Assembly (NCBI GenBank): GCA_946628415.1
Contig: CAMOWK010000006.1
Coordinates: forward strand, 1 to 64,000
DNA: 64,000 bases
Source: an uncultured Lachnospiraceae bacterium
Lineage (GTDB): Bacteria > Bacillota > Clostridia > Lachnospirales > Lachnospiraceae
Direction of reading: 5' to 3'
This document shows, one piece after another, positions 7,748-16,754 of this stretch. Each line of letters opens with the position of its first letter. The first letter of the stretch is position 1. A program made the position numbers and the translations under genes. The notes under the pieces were generated by a model. It had not been told where the DNA came from. It did not search any database and was given only the letters and a program-made list of their open reading frames with translations.

Positions 7748-9244
7748 TTACTTTGCTTTTACTATTTCTTTTGTCAGTTTCTTTTCCAAAGCTTTAATAA
7801 CTGTCTTTAAAGCTTTTATTCTGGCATATTTCTTATCATTTGACTCAAGTACATACCACGGAGCAAAAGTGGTATTGGTTTTTTCAATCATCTCATTTAC
7901 AGCTTCTTCATACTGATCCCACTTTTCACGATTTCTCCAGTCTTCATCAGTAATCTTCCACTGTTTTTCAGGAGTGTTCTGTCTGTCAGTAAATCTTGCC
8001 AGCTGCGTGTCCTTATCAATCTGAACCCAGAACTTGATAATAACTGCATTCCAGTCGGCAAGTTCTTTTTCAAACTCATTTATTTCATTATACGCTCTCT
8101 GCCAGTCATTTTCCGTACAGAAGCCCTCCAGTCTTTCAACCATCACACGTCCATACCACGTTCTGTCAAATATGGCTATATGACCATCCTTCGGAAGCCT
8201 GTTCCAGAATCTCCAGAGGTAATGCCTTGCCTTCTCAGCCGGCTCGGGACTTGCTATTGGATGCACCTCATAACCTCTCGGATCAAGAGCTGCCGCCAGT
8301 CTCTTTATATTGCCGCCTTTACCTGCCGCATCCCAGCCTTCGTAAGCGATGATTACAGGTATCTTTCTCAGATAAAGCTCGTTGTGCAATTCTCCAAGTC
8401 TCTTCTGAAGCGCATCAAGTTCCTTCTTATAGTCTTCATCTGATACAGTTTTACTAAGATCGATATCAGCAAGCTTCTCAGTTTTTCTAAGCCTGAAGGT
8501 ATTCTGAAGAAGAGGTGCCTTTCTTTCCGAATTGGCATTCGCAAGAGCAGTATCTATACAGCTGATGAGAATCTCCGTAACCTGAAGTTCTGCCCACTTC
8601 TTTGATGATGAATCTATAAAATACCACGGAGCCGCAAACTGGTTTGTAGCATCGATATACTGATCAAATACATCAAGACATTTATCATAATGCTTATTCT
8701 GCCATTTATCCTTTTCGGAAACTCTCCACTTTGTATTCTTATTTGCTTCAAGTTCTTTGATTCTCTTCTTCTGCACCTTCTCATCGATATGGAAGAAGAA
8801 CTTCGCAACAAGATAGCCGTTATCATTAAGTGTTCTTTCAAATCTCTTAATACTTGTAAGATGATCCTTATACTTTTCCAAAGAAAGTTCATCATGCAGA
8901 TACTGGGATGTTATCTCCCCCATCCAGCTTCCGTCAAAGAACGAGAACTTTCCCGCCTTGGGAATGCGGACAAAATATCTGTAGAGAAATGGCCTTCTCT
9001 TTTCATCTGTCGTAGGTTCCGTAAGCGTTTCACACTTGAAAAACCTTGGATCCATCCCTTTAATGATTCTTCCAAGAACACTTCCTTTTCCGGCAGCACC
9101 CCATCCATCAAATACAACAAGCACAGGAAGATTCTTTTCCTTCACCATCATCTGCCTTTTAGCAAGTTCATTTCTCGCATTTTCGAGTCTTGCGACAAGT
9201 TCCTCGTCCGCAGGTCTTTCTTCTTTAATCCATTCTTTCAGCAT
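7748..9244 (-). CDS. pap: Polyphosphate:AMP phosphotransferase (double PPK2)
   Basis: 498 residues with two tandem PPK2 domains, the arrangement of polyphosphate:AMP phosphotransferases that make ADP from AMP and polyphosphate. The N-terminal domain has Walker A-like VVFDGWGAAGKGS (43-55) and lid-side FFDGSWMGE. The C-terminal domain has IAYEGWDAAGKGG (about 300) and the conserved IFDRTWYGRVMVERLEGF. In the family the C-terminal half is usually the catalytic one, and it looks the more canonical here. GGGGGG precedes the ATG. The gene follows a hairpin after the EF-G-like gene and leads directly into the P1 peptidase. Together with ppk1 elsewhere in the window it gives both synthesis and use of polyphosphate. 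The symbol is assigned by domain architecture. Confidence 0.88.
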   Translation of the reverse strand: MLKEWIKEERPADEELVARLENARNELAKRQMMVKEKNLPVLVVFDGWGAAGKGSVLGRIIKGMDPRFFKCETLTEPTTDEKRRPFLYRYFVRIPKAGKFSFFDGSWMGEITSQYLHDELSLEKYKDHLTSIKRFERTLNDNGYLVAKFFFHIDEKVQKKRIKELEANKNTKWRVSEKDKWQNKHYDKCLDVFDQYIDATNQFAAPWYFIDSSSKKWAELQVTEILISCIDTALANANSERKAPLLQNTFRLRKTEKLADIDLSKTVSDEDYKKELDALQKRLGELHNELYLRKIPVIIAYEGWDAAGKGGNIKRLAAALDPRGYEVHPIASPEPAEKARHYLWRFWNRLPKDGHIAIFDRTWYGRVMVERLEGFCTENDWQRAYNEINEFEKELADWNAVIIKFWVQIDKDTQLARFTDRQNTPEKQWKITDEDWRNREKWDQYEEAVNEMIEKTNTTFAPWYVLESNDKKYARIKALKTVIKALEKKLTKEIVKAK

Positions 9245-9271
9245 ACATATACCCCCCTGTTAAAAGCCAAA

Positions 9272-9308
9272 ATGTGCCAATCCCCGCAGACAGCCGGAAT
9301 TGGCACAT
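9272..9308 (-). terminator. Hairpin after the EF-G-like gene
   Basis: Perfect 10-bp arms ATGTGCCAAT/ATTGGCACAT (9272-9281, 9299-9308) separated by 17 nt. On the minus strand it is followed by TTTTGG and then CTTTTAAC. The T-tract is weak, so partial read-through between the upstream EF-G-like gene side and the ppk2-type gene side is likely. It lies between the two genes, below the EF-G stop at 9343. Confidence 0.55.
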
Positions 9309-9342
9309 GAATTAAGTGTTATAAATAAGTTTCTATACCAGT

Positions 9343-11409
9343 CTACTGCTTATCAAGCATAAACTGTTTTGCAACCTCATCAGGTGCCTGCTCATATCTG
9401 GCTACCTCATATGAAAATGTACCGCTTCCTCTTGTCATAGAGAAGAGTCTTGTATCATATTCATAAAGCTCAAGTACCGGAATATCAGCGACTATCTCTG
9501 TTATACCGTCACCGATAGGATTCATACCGTTAACCCTTGCACGTCTCTTGTTAAGATCGCCCATTATATCACCGGTATACTGATCCGGAGCAACAACCTT
9601 AATGGCTGCGATAGGCTCAAGGAGTACAGGAGAAGCCTCCATAAATCCCTTCTTGAATGCCTGTTCTGTTGCTACCTTAAATGCAAGTTCCGAAGAATCT
9701 ACCGTATGATAACTTCCGTCATAAAGAGTAACCTTTACTCCTGTAACAGGATAACCTGCAAGCGGTCCACTCTTAATAGCTTCGATGATTCCCTTCTCAA
9801 CTGCAGGGAAGTAATTCTTAGGAACTGCTCCTCCGACTACAGTCTGCTCAAATTCATAAGGAACATCTTCATTATATGACGGTTCAAGTATAATCTTAAC
9901 ATGTCCGTACTGTCCGTGACCACCTGACTGCTTTTTATATTTGTATTCTGTATCAACCTTCTTACGGATAGTCTCCTTAAAGCCTGTCTTTGGCTTCATG
10001 AGTTCTATCTCAACCTTGTATTTATCCTGAAGAATACTCTGGATGGCTTCAAGATGCTGTCCGCTTATACCATAGATAAGTGTCTGGGCGTTATCACTGT
10101 CATTCTCAACGCGGATGGTCAGATCTTCCATCATAATCTTGGAGATGGCCTGAGAAATCTTATCTTCATCGCCCTTATTCTTAGCTGCATATCTTCTGAA
10201 TACATATGGTTTGGAAATAGTTGCTCTTATGTATGTAACAGGATTCTTTCTGGTTGAAAGTGAATCTGTTGTCTGGCTTACAGCAAGCTTGGCAAGAGCT
10301 CCTATATCACCTGCATGAAGTTCGCTTACTTCCTCTACTTTATTGCCACAGATAGTATAAAGCTTTCCAAGTCTTTCATCTGCATCTCTGTGGTAGTTAA
10401 AGAGTGTGTCGTCTGATTTAAGAACGCCGGAATTCACCTTTATAAGAGAATACTTTCCGATATATGGATCAGCTATAGTCTTAAAGATATAAGCTGACTT
10501 TGGTTTTGAGAAATCGTAATTTGCTTCAAATATCTCGTTATTCTCGGTATTGATACCGGATATCTTACATTTATCCGGGCTTGGGAAATACTTTATAATA
10601 TCAGCCATAAGAGTATACATACCCTTTGCTTCAATATTTGATCCCATGAGAACAGGAACTACAGAGCCGTCGCAAACACCCACACGGAGTGCCTGTCTTA
10701 TCTCATCTTCCGAGAACTCTTCTCCGTTAAAGTATCTCTCCATAAATTCTTCACTTGTCTCTGCAACCGCCTCAAGAAGCGCATCTCTGCAGATGTTAAG
10801 ATTTGCAAGTGAATACTCAGGAACATCGAACTTATCAACCTTGCCTTCTTTGTTCCATCTTTTTGCTTTCTGCTGAATTACATTAACGTATCCTACGAAC
10901 TGCTCATTCTCACGAATCGGAAGATGGAAAGGAGCTATCCTCTTGCCGTATGCTCCCTGAAGTGTTTCCACAACTTCTCTGTAACTTGCCTTGTCATCAT
11001 CCATATCCGTAACGAAGAACATTCTTGGAATATTCCTTTTTTCACATATATCCCAAGCTCTCTTTGTACCGGCTTCAACTCCGGCCTTACCGGAAATGAC
11101 TATAACAGCAGCATCCGCAACCGAAACAGCCTCTTCCATCTCACCGACAAAATCAAAATAACCGGGAGTATCAAGGATATTAACCTTATAGTCATCCCAT
11201 ATCACAGGAACAACCGTCGTTCTTACGGAATTTTTCCTTTTAATTTCTTCTTTGTCGTAATCGCTCAGCGTATTACCCGCATCAACACTTCCCATACGGT
11301 TTGTCATGCCGGCAAGATATGCCATAGCCTCCACAAGTGAAGTCTTGCCTGAACCCCCATGTCCCAGCAAAACTACGTTACGGATCTTGTCCGTAGTAAA
11401 TACCTTCAT
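9343..11409 (-). CDS. EF-G-like translation GTPase paralogue
   Basis: 688 residues with the full EF-G domain order (G, II, III, IV, V). The P-loop is GHGGSGKTS (16-24). Two G motifs deviate from housekeeping EF-G: DTPGH is DTPGY (80-84), and NKxD is replaced by TDMD (134-137). DTPGY is typical of the EF-G-like subfamily that coexists with true EF-G; the NKxD change is unusual as far as I can judge. Domain IV and V motifs (SGGHGQYGHVK, MGDLNKRRARVNGM) are well conserved. GGAGG precedes the ATG by 8 nt. It is probably not the main translocase. A role in stress or ribosome rescue, or as a tetracycline-type protection factor, is possible but unproven. Confidence 0.88.
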   Translation of the reverse strand: MKVFTTDKIRNVVLLGHGGSGKTSLVEAMAYLAGMTNRMGSVDAGNTLSDYDKEEIKRKNSVRTTVVPVIWDDYKVNILDTPGYFDFVGEMEEAVSVADAAVIVISGKAGVEAGTKRAWDICEKRNIPRMFFVTDMDDDKASYREVVETLQGAYGKRIAPFHLPIRENEQFVGYVNVIQQKAKRWNKEGKVDKFDVPEYSLANLNICRDALLEAVAETSEEFMERYFNGEEFSEDEIRQALRVGVCDGSVVPVLMGSNIEAKGMYTLMADIIKYFPSPDKCKISGINTENNEIFEANYDFSKPKSAYIFKTIADPYIGKYSLIKVNSGVLKSDDTLFNYHRDADERLGKLYTICGNKVEEVSELHAGDIGALAKLAVSQTTDSLSTRKNPVTYIRATISKPYVFRRYAAKNKGDEDKISQAISKIMMEDLTIRVENDSDNAQTLIYGISGQHLEAIQSILQDKYKVEIELMKPKTGFKETIRKKVDTEYKYKKQSGGHGQYGHVKIILEPSYNEDVPYEFEQTVVGGAVPKNYFPAVEKGIIEAIKSGPLAGYPVTGVKVTLYDGSYHTVDSSELAFKVATEQAFKKGFMEASPVLLEPIAAIKVVAPDQYTGDIMGDLNKRRARVNGMNPIGDGITEIVADIPVLELYEYDTRLFSMTRGSGTFSYEVARYEQAPDEVAKQFMLDKQ

Positions 11410-11488
11410 GTAACCACCTCCGTTAAATTAATGGGTAAACCCTTTATACATTATATTATTATTTATAATATATTGCCAGTCATAATTC

Positions 11489-12250
11489 CTACTCCGGCAT
11501 TATAATATCAGCCGTTTCAGAAAGCCCCTCCCCAAATATGGATGAAATGGAATGCTTTCCGTCCCATCTTGACTTTATCCTGTCATTAAGTATAGCCAGG
11601 GATTCTTCATCAAGTATGCCGCCGGTATCCTTACCGTAGCCTATGAAGAAACTGTCATACTGATTCCCGTCCCTGTCTTCCATTTTAGCAACATAAAGAA
11701 TAATGAGACAACCTTCATTCTCATCAAAGAGTTCTCTATATTTGGTTGAAATATCATACCCCGGATACTCACTTTCTTCGAGCACATAGAGATATGGATA
11801 GACCCCAGTCTTTTTATAAAAATTCTTAAATCCTCTTTCTATTATCTTTCCGCCATCCTCACTTATGAAAGGTTTGGCTCCCGATGTCTTTTCTTCATAA
11901 AATCCAATCTTTCTCGAAACCGGATCACCCGAAAATGCCTCTCTTTTCTTTACACTGTAATTAAACTCTGTTGTTGAACCGGACTCACTGTCTAAATTCC
12001 CGGTATCTGCAGTTTCAACTGACATATCCTCAGTATCAGCCGTTATTACAGTAGTACTTTCTTTTGATTTATCCGTTGTATACTTCTTCGAAATCGACTC
12101 CATCCCTGTTCCTGAGTTTTTTTCAGAAGCATCATATTCCTTTATATAGTTTCTTCCGGTAATCATTGTAAGTATGCTCAGAACAGCTATTCCGATACCT
12201 ACTTTTTTAAGACAGCCTGTTATAGATTTTGATTTTTTTCTTGATGCCAT
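11489..12250 (-). CDS. Membrane-anchored TPM-like domain protein
   Basis: 253 residues. A basic N-terminus is followed by one hydrophobic segment (about 14-31). After it come a low-complexity Ser/Thr/Asp-rich linker (about 38-95) and a globular extracytoplasmic domain (about 120-253). The domain has FYKKTGVYPYLYVLE, GCLIILYVAK and FFIGYGKDTGGILDEESL, a pattern like TPM (YgcG-type) domains. The match is by pattern only. GGAGG precedes the ATG by about 12 nt. It is divergent from ispF and reads toward the EF-G-like gene, from which it is separated by an AT-rich region of about 80 bp. Confidence 0.65.
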   Translation of the reverse strand: MASRKKSKSITGCLKKVGIGIAVLSILTMITGRNYIKEYDASEKNSGTGMESISKKYTTDKSKESTTVITADTEDMSVETADTGNLDSESGSTTEFNYSVKKREAFSGDPVSRKIGFYEEKTSGAKPFISEDGGKIIERGFKNFYKKTGVYPYLYVLEESEYPGYDISTKYRELFDENEGCLIILYVAKMEDRDGNQYDSFFIGYGKDTGGILDEESLAILNDRIKSRWDGKHSISSIFGEGLSETADIIMPE

Positions 12251-12276
12251 TTCTTTCGGGTTTCCTCCAAAAAAAA

Positions 12277-12305
12277 TTTCTATAATTCTAAAAAGATGTT
12301 ATAAT
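12277..12305 (+). promoter_or_regulatory. Promoter of ispF
   Basis: TATAAT at 12300-12305 with a weak -35 (TTTCTA, 12277-12282) at 17 bp. A hairpin with AATTCCTTT and AAAGGAAT arms lies downstream in the leader (about 12321-12347), and AGGAG precedes the ispF ATG. Confidence 0.5.
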
Positions 12306-12372
12306 AACACAATCGTACAATAATTCCTTTTTGCTGTAAAGGAATAATTCATACATTACAGGAGACTTACGA

Positions 12373-12930
12373 ATGAGAATTGGAATGGGATATGATGTCC
12401 ATAAACTTGTACCCGACAGAGATCTGATACTCGGAGGAGTGAAGATTCCATACGAACTTGGACTCCTTGGTCATTCAGACGCTGACTGTCTCACCCACGC
12501 TATCATGGATTCACTTCTCGGTGCCGCCGCAAAGGGCGATATAGGAAAGCATTTTCCTGATACTGACGAAAGATATAAAGGCGCAGACAGTATCGAGCTT
12601 CTAAAGCATGTTAAGGACATAATTGATAAAGAAAACTATATCATCGGTAATATCGATGCAACCATTATAGCCCAGAAGCCTAAAATGGCTCCGCATATTG
12701 AAGATATGCGGCGTGTCATTTCCGACGCCTTAAACATTGACATTAACAGAGTAAACATTAAAGCCACAACCGAAGAAGGTCTCGGCTTTACCGGTGAGGG
12801 ACTCGGCATAACCTGCCAGTCCATCTGTCTTCTTGAAACTGTTGATAATTATGCATATCAGGATGTAATGAATGAGTCCGGTTCAGTATGCAGCAGCTGC
12901 AGCGGCTGTCCTATTAAACGGTCCGTATAA
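12373..12930 (+). CDS. ispF: 2-C-methyl-D-erythritol 2,4-cyclodiphosphate synthase
   Basis: 185 residues. IspF makes the cyclic diphosphate of the MEP isoprenoid pathway and acts as a cytoplasmic trimer. The zinc ligands Asp8, His10 (GYDVH) and His42 (DADCLTHAI) are present, as are the substrate motifs [10 protein letters not shown] and [13 protein letters not shown]. The catalytic core normally ends near residue 157. This protein adds about 28 residues ending in a cysteine cluster CSSCSGC (Cys173, 176, 179), which is unusual. The ATG has AGGAG at a normal distance. The rest of the pathway is not in the window. Confidence 0.95.
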   Translation: MRIGMGYDVHKLVPDRDLILGGVKIPYELGLLGHSDADCLTHAIMDSLLGAAAKGDIGKHFPDTDERYKGADSIELLKHVKDIIDKENYIIGNIDATIIAQKPKMAPHIEDMRRVISDALNIDINRVNIKATTEEGLGFTGEGLGITCQSICLLETVDNYAYQDVMNESGSVCSSCSGCPIKRSV

Positions 12931-12990
12931 AATTTATACCCCGGTCATATCATTTTACAACACTCCAATATGTAAAAGAAAGGATTCAAA

Positions 12991-13497
12991 ATGCAGAAAT
13001 TAGAAAAATACAACGAAAGACTATTACCCGGAAAGCCGGGAGGTGCAGAGATTCTTCTCGTAGCCTTATCTATTTTATTTACACTGTTTTCAGTTTTAGT
13101 AACACTTATCTTTCTACCACTCGGTTTTATAATGCTTGTATCATCTGTTATTCTTAATGTTCAGGCTTTTAAAAACATGAGCGTTGAATATGAGTATATA
13201 ATTACCGAAGGCGAGATTGATATAGCAAAGATCAATAACAAAAGCCGCCGTAAGGAATTAAAGAACATAAAGCCTGATGATATAACCATCATACGTAAGG
13301 CAAATAGCGATAAGGCAAAAAATGATATCAGTCTTAAGAAAGATAAAATCATTTCATATGCTTCTGATCCGGAAAGCGAAAGCTGCTATGCAATATATGC
13401 CAAGCATGGAAATGGGAAAGAAATCATAATACTCGACCTTGACGAGGCATCCGTTGAACACTTAAAAGCTGTATATAAGAGAAACTTTGAAGAATAA
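12991..13497 (+). CDS. Small membrane protein, DUF6106-like
   Basis: 168 residues. Residues about 19-55 form a strongly hydrophobic hairpin of two membrane segments (EILLVALSILFTLFSV and FLPLGFIMLVSSVIL). The cytoplasmic part (60-168) is a mixed alpha/beta domain with a YEYIITEGEIDIAKINNKS core, like bacterial PH-type domains. It resembles the DUF6106 family of Clostridia, by memory of the pattern. A ribosome binding site AGAAAGGA precedes the ATG. It follows ispF by 60 bp and may be co-transcribed with it. A bidirectional hairpin closes the unit. Confidence 0.7.
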   Translation: MQKLEKYNERLLPGKPGGAEILLVALSILFTLFSVLVTLIFLPLGFIMLVSSVILNVQAFKNMSVEYEYIITEGEIDIAKINNKSRRKELKNIKPDDITIIRKANSDKAKNDISLKKDKIISYASDPESESCYAIYAKHGNGKEIIILDLDEASVEHLKAVYKRNFEE

Positions 13498-13507
13498 AGC
13501 AATAATA

Positions 13508-13534
13508 AAAGGATAGGCCATAAACCTATCCTTT
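13508..13534. terminator. Bidirectional hairpin between convergent genes
   Basis: Perfect 10-bp arms AAAGGATAGG/CCTATCCTTT with a 7-nt loop. It lies between the plus-strand gene ending at 13497 and the minus-strand gene ending at 13552 and can serve both. Confidence 0.7.
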
Positions 13535-13551
13535 AATAATCTCATACTATA

Positions 13552-13785
13552 TCACGGATCAAGAGGAATCATCTGAAGTCCCTTATACATCTTGGTATAC
13601 ATACTCTTCTCATCCTTGTACAGCATAGTTCCTCTGGAACCATCCCTAATGATATATGCATATTTGTTCTTCTGGACATTCATGTATAATACTTCTTCTA
13701 CATTAAGCTCTTGAGCTTTTACCTTGGCTGTATATACATTGAGTGGTTCCATTTTGTATTTTTTTACTGCCTGCTCAACTGTCAT
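13552..13785 (-). CDS. Small unknown protein of 77 residues
   Basis: Starting at the ATG at 13785, which has a GGGGGG run about 7 nt upstream. A longer frame from 13815 lacks a binding site. The protein starts MTVEQAVKKYKMEPLNVY and continues with a predicted beta-rich body (VLYMNVQKNKYAYIIRDG), ending in MIPLDP. There is no signal peptide or membrane segment. I do not recognise the family. It is convergent with the DUF6106-like gene and divergent from queH, so it is a single-gene unit. Confidence 0.65.
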   Translation of the reverse strand: MTVEQAVKKYKMEPLNVYTAKVKAQELNVEEVLYMNVQKNKYAYIIRDGSRGTMLYKDEKSMYTKMYKGLQMIPLDP

Positions 13786-13899
13786 GCCCAACCCCCCTTT
13801 ATTACTTGATAACATATTCTTATAATAGTATATTGTAAGGTATAGACAAAGTCAACCACTAAAATTTTATTTTTTATGTTAAAAATTGAGGTATTTTCC

Positions 13900-14532
13900 A
13901 TGAATAATACTAATTACTATATCGAGTTTGAGCGTCAGTTAAAGGAAATTCAAGCTCTCAACAATAAACCAACTCTTCTTCTTCATGCCTGCTGTGCCCC
14001 ATGCAGTTCCTACTGTATGGAACTTCTGACCGGATACTTTGAAAATGTAACGATTTACTTCTATAATCCAAACATCGACACCGGAGAGGAATACGAAAAA
14101 CGATTTGCAGAGCTCGTCCGCCTCAGTGAAACAGCTCCATTTGCAAAAAATGTTTCGGTTGTTCACGGAGAATATGAGCCGGAACGCTTCTTAAAAATGG
14201 CGGAAGGGAGAGAACATCTTCCCGAAAAAGGAGCACGTTGTTATGACTGCTATAAGATGCGATTAGAAAAATCCGCAGCTTATGCAAAAGACTGCGGATT
14301 TGATTACTTTTCTACCACACTTTCAATCAGCCCTTATAAGATTTCAAGATGGATCAATGAAATCGGGATACTGCTTGAAGAAGAAATGTATAACAAATTT
14401 GGAGAAAACTCTCCCACATTCCTTTACAGTGATTTTAAAAAGAAAAATGGCTATAAACGTTCCATAGAATTATCAAGCGAGTACGGTCTCTACCGTCAGG
14501 ATTACTGCGGCTGCAGGTTCTCACGAAAATGA
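13900..14532 (+). CDS. queH: Epoxyqueuosine reductase QueH
   Basis: 210 residues from the ATG at 13900, which has GAGG 9 nt upstream. A longer frame from 13876 has no binding site. QueH carries out the last step of queuosine tRNA modification and replaces the unrelated QueG. The conserved cysteines are visible: LLHACCAPCSSYC near the N-terminus (Cys31, 32, 35), GARCYDCYKMR in the middle and DYCGCRFS at the C-terminus, as expected for the iron-sulfur and metal sites. The last 31 bp overlap the end of convergent hslO. The other queuosine gene in the window, queF, is 7 kb away on the other strand. Confidence 0.93.
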   Translation: MNNTNYYIEFERQLKEIQALNNKPTLLLHACCAPCSSYCMELLTGYFENVTIYFYNPNIDTGEEYEKRFAELVRLSETAPFAKNVSVVHGEYEPERFLKMAEGREHLPEKGARCYDCYKMRLEKSAAYAKDCGFDYFSTTLSISPYKISRWINEIGILLEEEMYNKFGENSPTFLYSDFKKKNGYKRSIELSSEYGLYRQDYCGCRFSRK

Positions 14533-15398
14533 CCATGCTCAAGAATAAGCTTTAACTCATCCACCGTGAACGTATAATGTGATTCACAGAATTCACAGTT
14601 CATGGTTATGTCTTCACCATCTTCTATCATGGATTTTATCTCTTTTTCACCAATACTTATAAGTGCTTTTGTTACCTTCTCCCTGCTGCAGTTACATTTA
14701 TAGCCGGCAGGGATATCTTCTTCTACAGTCATATCATCACCGAATATGGACTGCATCATCTCCTGAACACTTTCACCTTTCCCAAGATGTTCCGTAACAC
14801 TTCCAAATTCGGCAAGTCCGTTTTCAACTGTCTTTATGGACTCTTCACTTGCAAAAGGCATCATCTGTATAATGAAGCCACCTGCCACATCAACGGTATT
14901 ATCTCTATTCATGAGTACACCAAGTCCCACCGATGTAGGAATCTGTTCGCTCTCAGCAAAGTAGTAAGTAAGATCCTCCGCTATCTCACTTGTAACAAGA
15001 ATAGTCTGACCCACATACGGTTCATTTCCGCCCGTGTCTCTTATAACCGAAAGTATCCCCTGTCCCAGGGCGCCACCTACATTAAGGTGTCCTGCCGCAT
15101 TCGGAGGGAGCATAACAAGCGGATTATAGATTATGCCTTTTACATTTCCCTTATTATCTGCAGTTACGGTAAGTCCTTTTGCAGGTCCCTCGCAGTTTAT
15201 CCTGAGTGTAATAAGATCCCCATCATTCTTCTGCATCGTTCCCATAAGCGCTCCTGCAGTAAGCAGTCTTCCAAGTGCAGCAGTACATATAGGGCTTGTC
15301 CCATGTATCTTTCTTGAATGTTCTGCTATATCTTTTGATGACATAGCAAAGTATCTAACTTCATTTCCAAGTGCCATTCCTTTTATAATATGATCCAT
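14502..15398 (-). CDS. hslO: Redox-regulated chaperone Hsp33
   Basis: 298 residues from the ATG at 15398, which follows the stop of the methyltransferase gene by only 2 nt. Hsp33 is a holdase switched on by oxidation. The zinc-binding redox switch at the C-terminus is intact: CNC and CEFC. The N-terminal core shows GLTVTADNKGNVKG and VGGALGQGILSVIRDTG, which are family signatures. A longer start at 15437 would overlap the upstream gene and is less likely. The binding site is weak, which suggests translational coupling to the methyltransferase. Confidence 0.93.
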   Translation of the reverse strand: MDHIIKGMALGNEVRYFAMSSKDIAEHSRKIHGTSPICTAALGRLLTAGALMGTMQKNDGDLITLRINCEGPAKGLTVTADNKGNVKGIIYNPLVMLPPNAAGHLNVGGALGQGILSVIRDTGGNEPYVGQTILVTSEIAEDLTYYFAESEQIPTSVGLGVLMNRDNTVDVAGGFIIQMMPFASEESIKTVENGLAEFGSVTEHLGKGESVQEMMQSIFGDDMTVEEDIPAGYKCNCSREKVTKALISIGEKEIKSMIEDGEDITMNCEFCESHYTFTVDELKLILEHGHFRENLQPQ

Positions 15399-15400
15399 AT

Positions 15401-16171
15401 TTATACCATCTTTCCCTGTTCTCTTGCTATAATACATATCCTTTCGGAATTTTCATCCGGTTCATTAAAAGTAAATGCATCAAATGCCTTTTCAAACCGG
15501 AGTCCTGATTCATTTATAAACTGTTTCATCTCATGAAGTGTATATCCCCGCTGCAGATGAAGTTCATCAAATCTCCTGTACAGTCCGTTTTCCTCGCCTG
15601 TAAAAAGTGTAAGGGAAAGGCTGTTCATATGCTTTTCTTCGTCATAATAATTATCCCAGATAAACGCCATGTCATCTCTTGCTTCAGAAATACTGTTTTC
15701 TCCGACTATATCTCTAAAATAATGCTCCGTATTAAAGTCGAAAATGAAAAGCCCTTTAGGATCAAGATAATTATTTACAAGCTTCATGGTTTTAATCACA
15801 TCAGAAGGCTGCAGCAGATAGTTAACCGAGTCACAGATAGATATTGCCGCTCTCACTGTTCCGTACAGTTCAAACTCTGTCATATCCTGTAAAAGATAGA
15901 GGGCACTTGAGTTATTATCAAGCTTTTTCATATTGGCTATATCGAGCATATCTTCAGAATTATCTATTCCAATCATATCAAAACCGAGGGAACTCATTCT
16001 CTCGGTTATATTTCCGGTTCCGCACGCCATATCAAGTATAAGCGGTCTTTCTTCCGGTGTGATATTTCCGTATCTTTTAAACAGCTCGCATATATATGCA
16101 ACCCACTCGTCATAAGGCACGTTGTCCATAAGACTGTCATATGCCTCCGCAAAGCCCTGGTAGATAGCCAC
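15401..16171 (-). CDS. Class I SAM-dependent methyltransferase
   Basis: 256 residues. Motif I LILDMACGTGNITERM (about 44-59), motif II MIGIDNSEDML, and a motif III/IV region with SICDSVNYLL and LFIFDFNTEHYFRD. This is the pattern of small-molecule or unknown-substrate methyltransferases common in Firmicutes and often found beside hslO or DUF308 genes. The start is GTG at 16171, preceded by GGAGGAG that lies in the last codons of the upstream DUF308 gene. It is the middle gene of a run from folC through hslO. The substrate is unknown. Confidence 0.82.
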   Translation of the reverse strand: MAIYQGFAEAYDSLMDNVPYDEWVAYICELFKRYGNITPEERPLILDMACGTGNITERMSSLGFDMIGIDNSEDMLDIANMKKLDNNSSALYLLQDMTEFELYGTVRAAISICDSVNYLLQPSDVIKTMKLVNNYLDPKGLFIFDFNTEHYFRDIVGENSISEARDDMAFIWDNYYDEEKHMNSLSLTLFTGEENGLYRRFDELHLQRGYTLHEMKQFINESGLRFEKAFDAFTFNEPDENSERICIIAREQGKMV

Positions 16172-16174
16172 AGC

Positions 16175-16741
16175 CTACTCCTCCCATACAACATCTGTTC
16201 CGTCATCAACAAACTTTCCGTTTCGGTACACCCTTATGACCTCAACAAGATTGGTCACTCCAAAAATGAAGATGATTATACCGAGTACTCTTATAACTCC
16301 GGATGCTGCGCTAAATGGATTGATGAGCATAATGATACCTATTATTGCGGTAATTATATCATTGATAAGGTAAGGGATTATGTTCTTCTCACCTTTTCTG
16401 AGTTGAACTGTTTCGTAGAGTCTAAGTACTGCATTAAAGAGTATTACGAAACCGACCAGACTTATCGTAAAGCTTGCCACGGCTCCCGGAATAAGCGTAC
16501 AGAACGCACCTACCACACAGGTAACGATCGCTATACCAAAGAGAAAATATCTTTTATTTACATAGCTCACAGCACCAAGTACCGCTGCCGCAACGAGGAA
16601 AATGATTCCTACTATTCTTACAAGAGTTGCCATTGATGTTCCCGGAAAGAATGCAAACAGCAATCCAAACAGAAGCATCGCGAGCGGTACTATAAGCTCC
16701 TTATACTGTCTCTTAAAAAAATCCTTAAATCCTTTTTTCAT
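16175..16741 (-). CDS. HdeD/DUF308-family membrane protein
   Basis: 188 residues from the ATG at 16741, which has AAGGAGAG 9 nt upstream. The longer frame from 16813 runs into the upstream gene and lacks such a site. The protein has about six hydrophobic segments in pairs (LIVPLAMLLFGLLFAFFPG, LVRIVGIIFLVAAAVLGAV, and similar repeats later). The PG/NP turns between them are typical of the HdeD (acid-resistance) DUF308 fold. The molecular role is unknown in Gram-positive species. It sits between a glycerophosphotransferase and a methyltransferase. Confidence 0.8.
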   Translation of the reverse strand: MKKGFKDFFKRQYKELIVPLAMLLFGLLFAFFPGTSMATLVRIVGIIFLVAAAVLGAVSYVNKRYFLFGIAIVTCVVGAFCTLIPGAVASFTISLVGFVILFNAVLRLYETVQLRKGEKNIIPYLINDIITAIIGIIMLINPFSAASGVIRVLGIIIFIFGVTNLVEVIRVYRNGKFVDDGTDVVWEE

Positions 16742-16754
16742 ATGGATACTCTCC

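Noticed and set aside
8690..9310. A 206-codon plus-strand frame opposite the polyphosphate phosphotransferase gene
   Set aside because: It is antisense to conserved PPK2 codons, has no ribosome binding site and no family resemblance.
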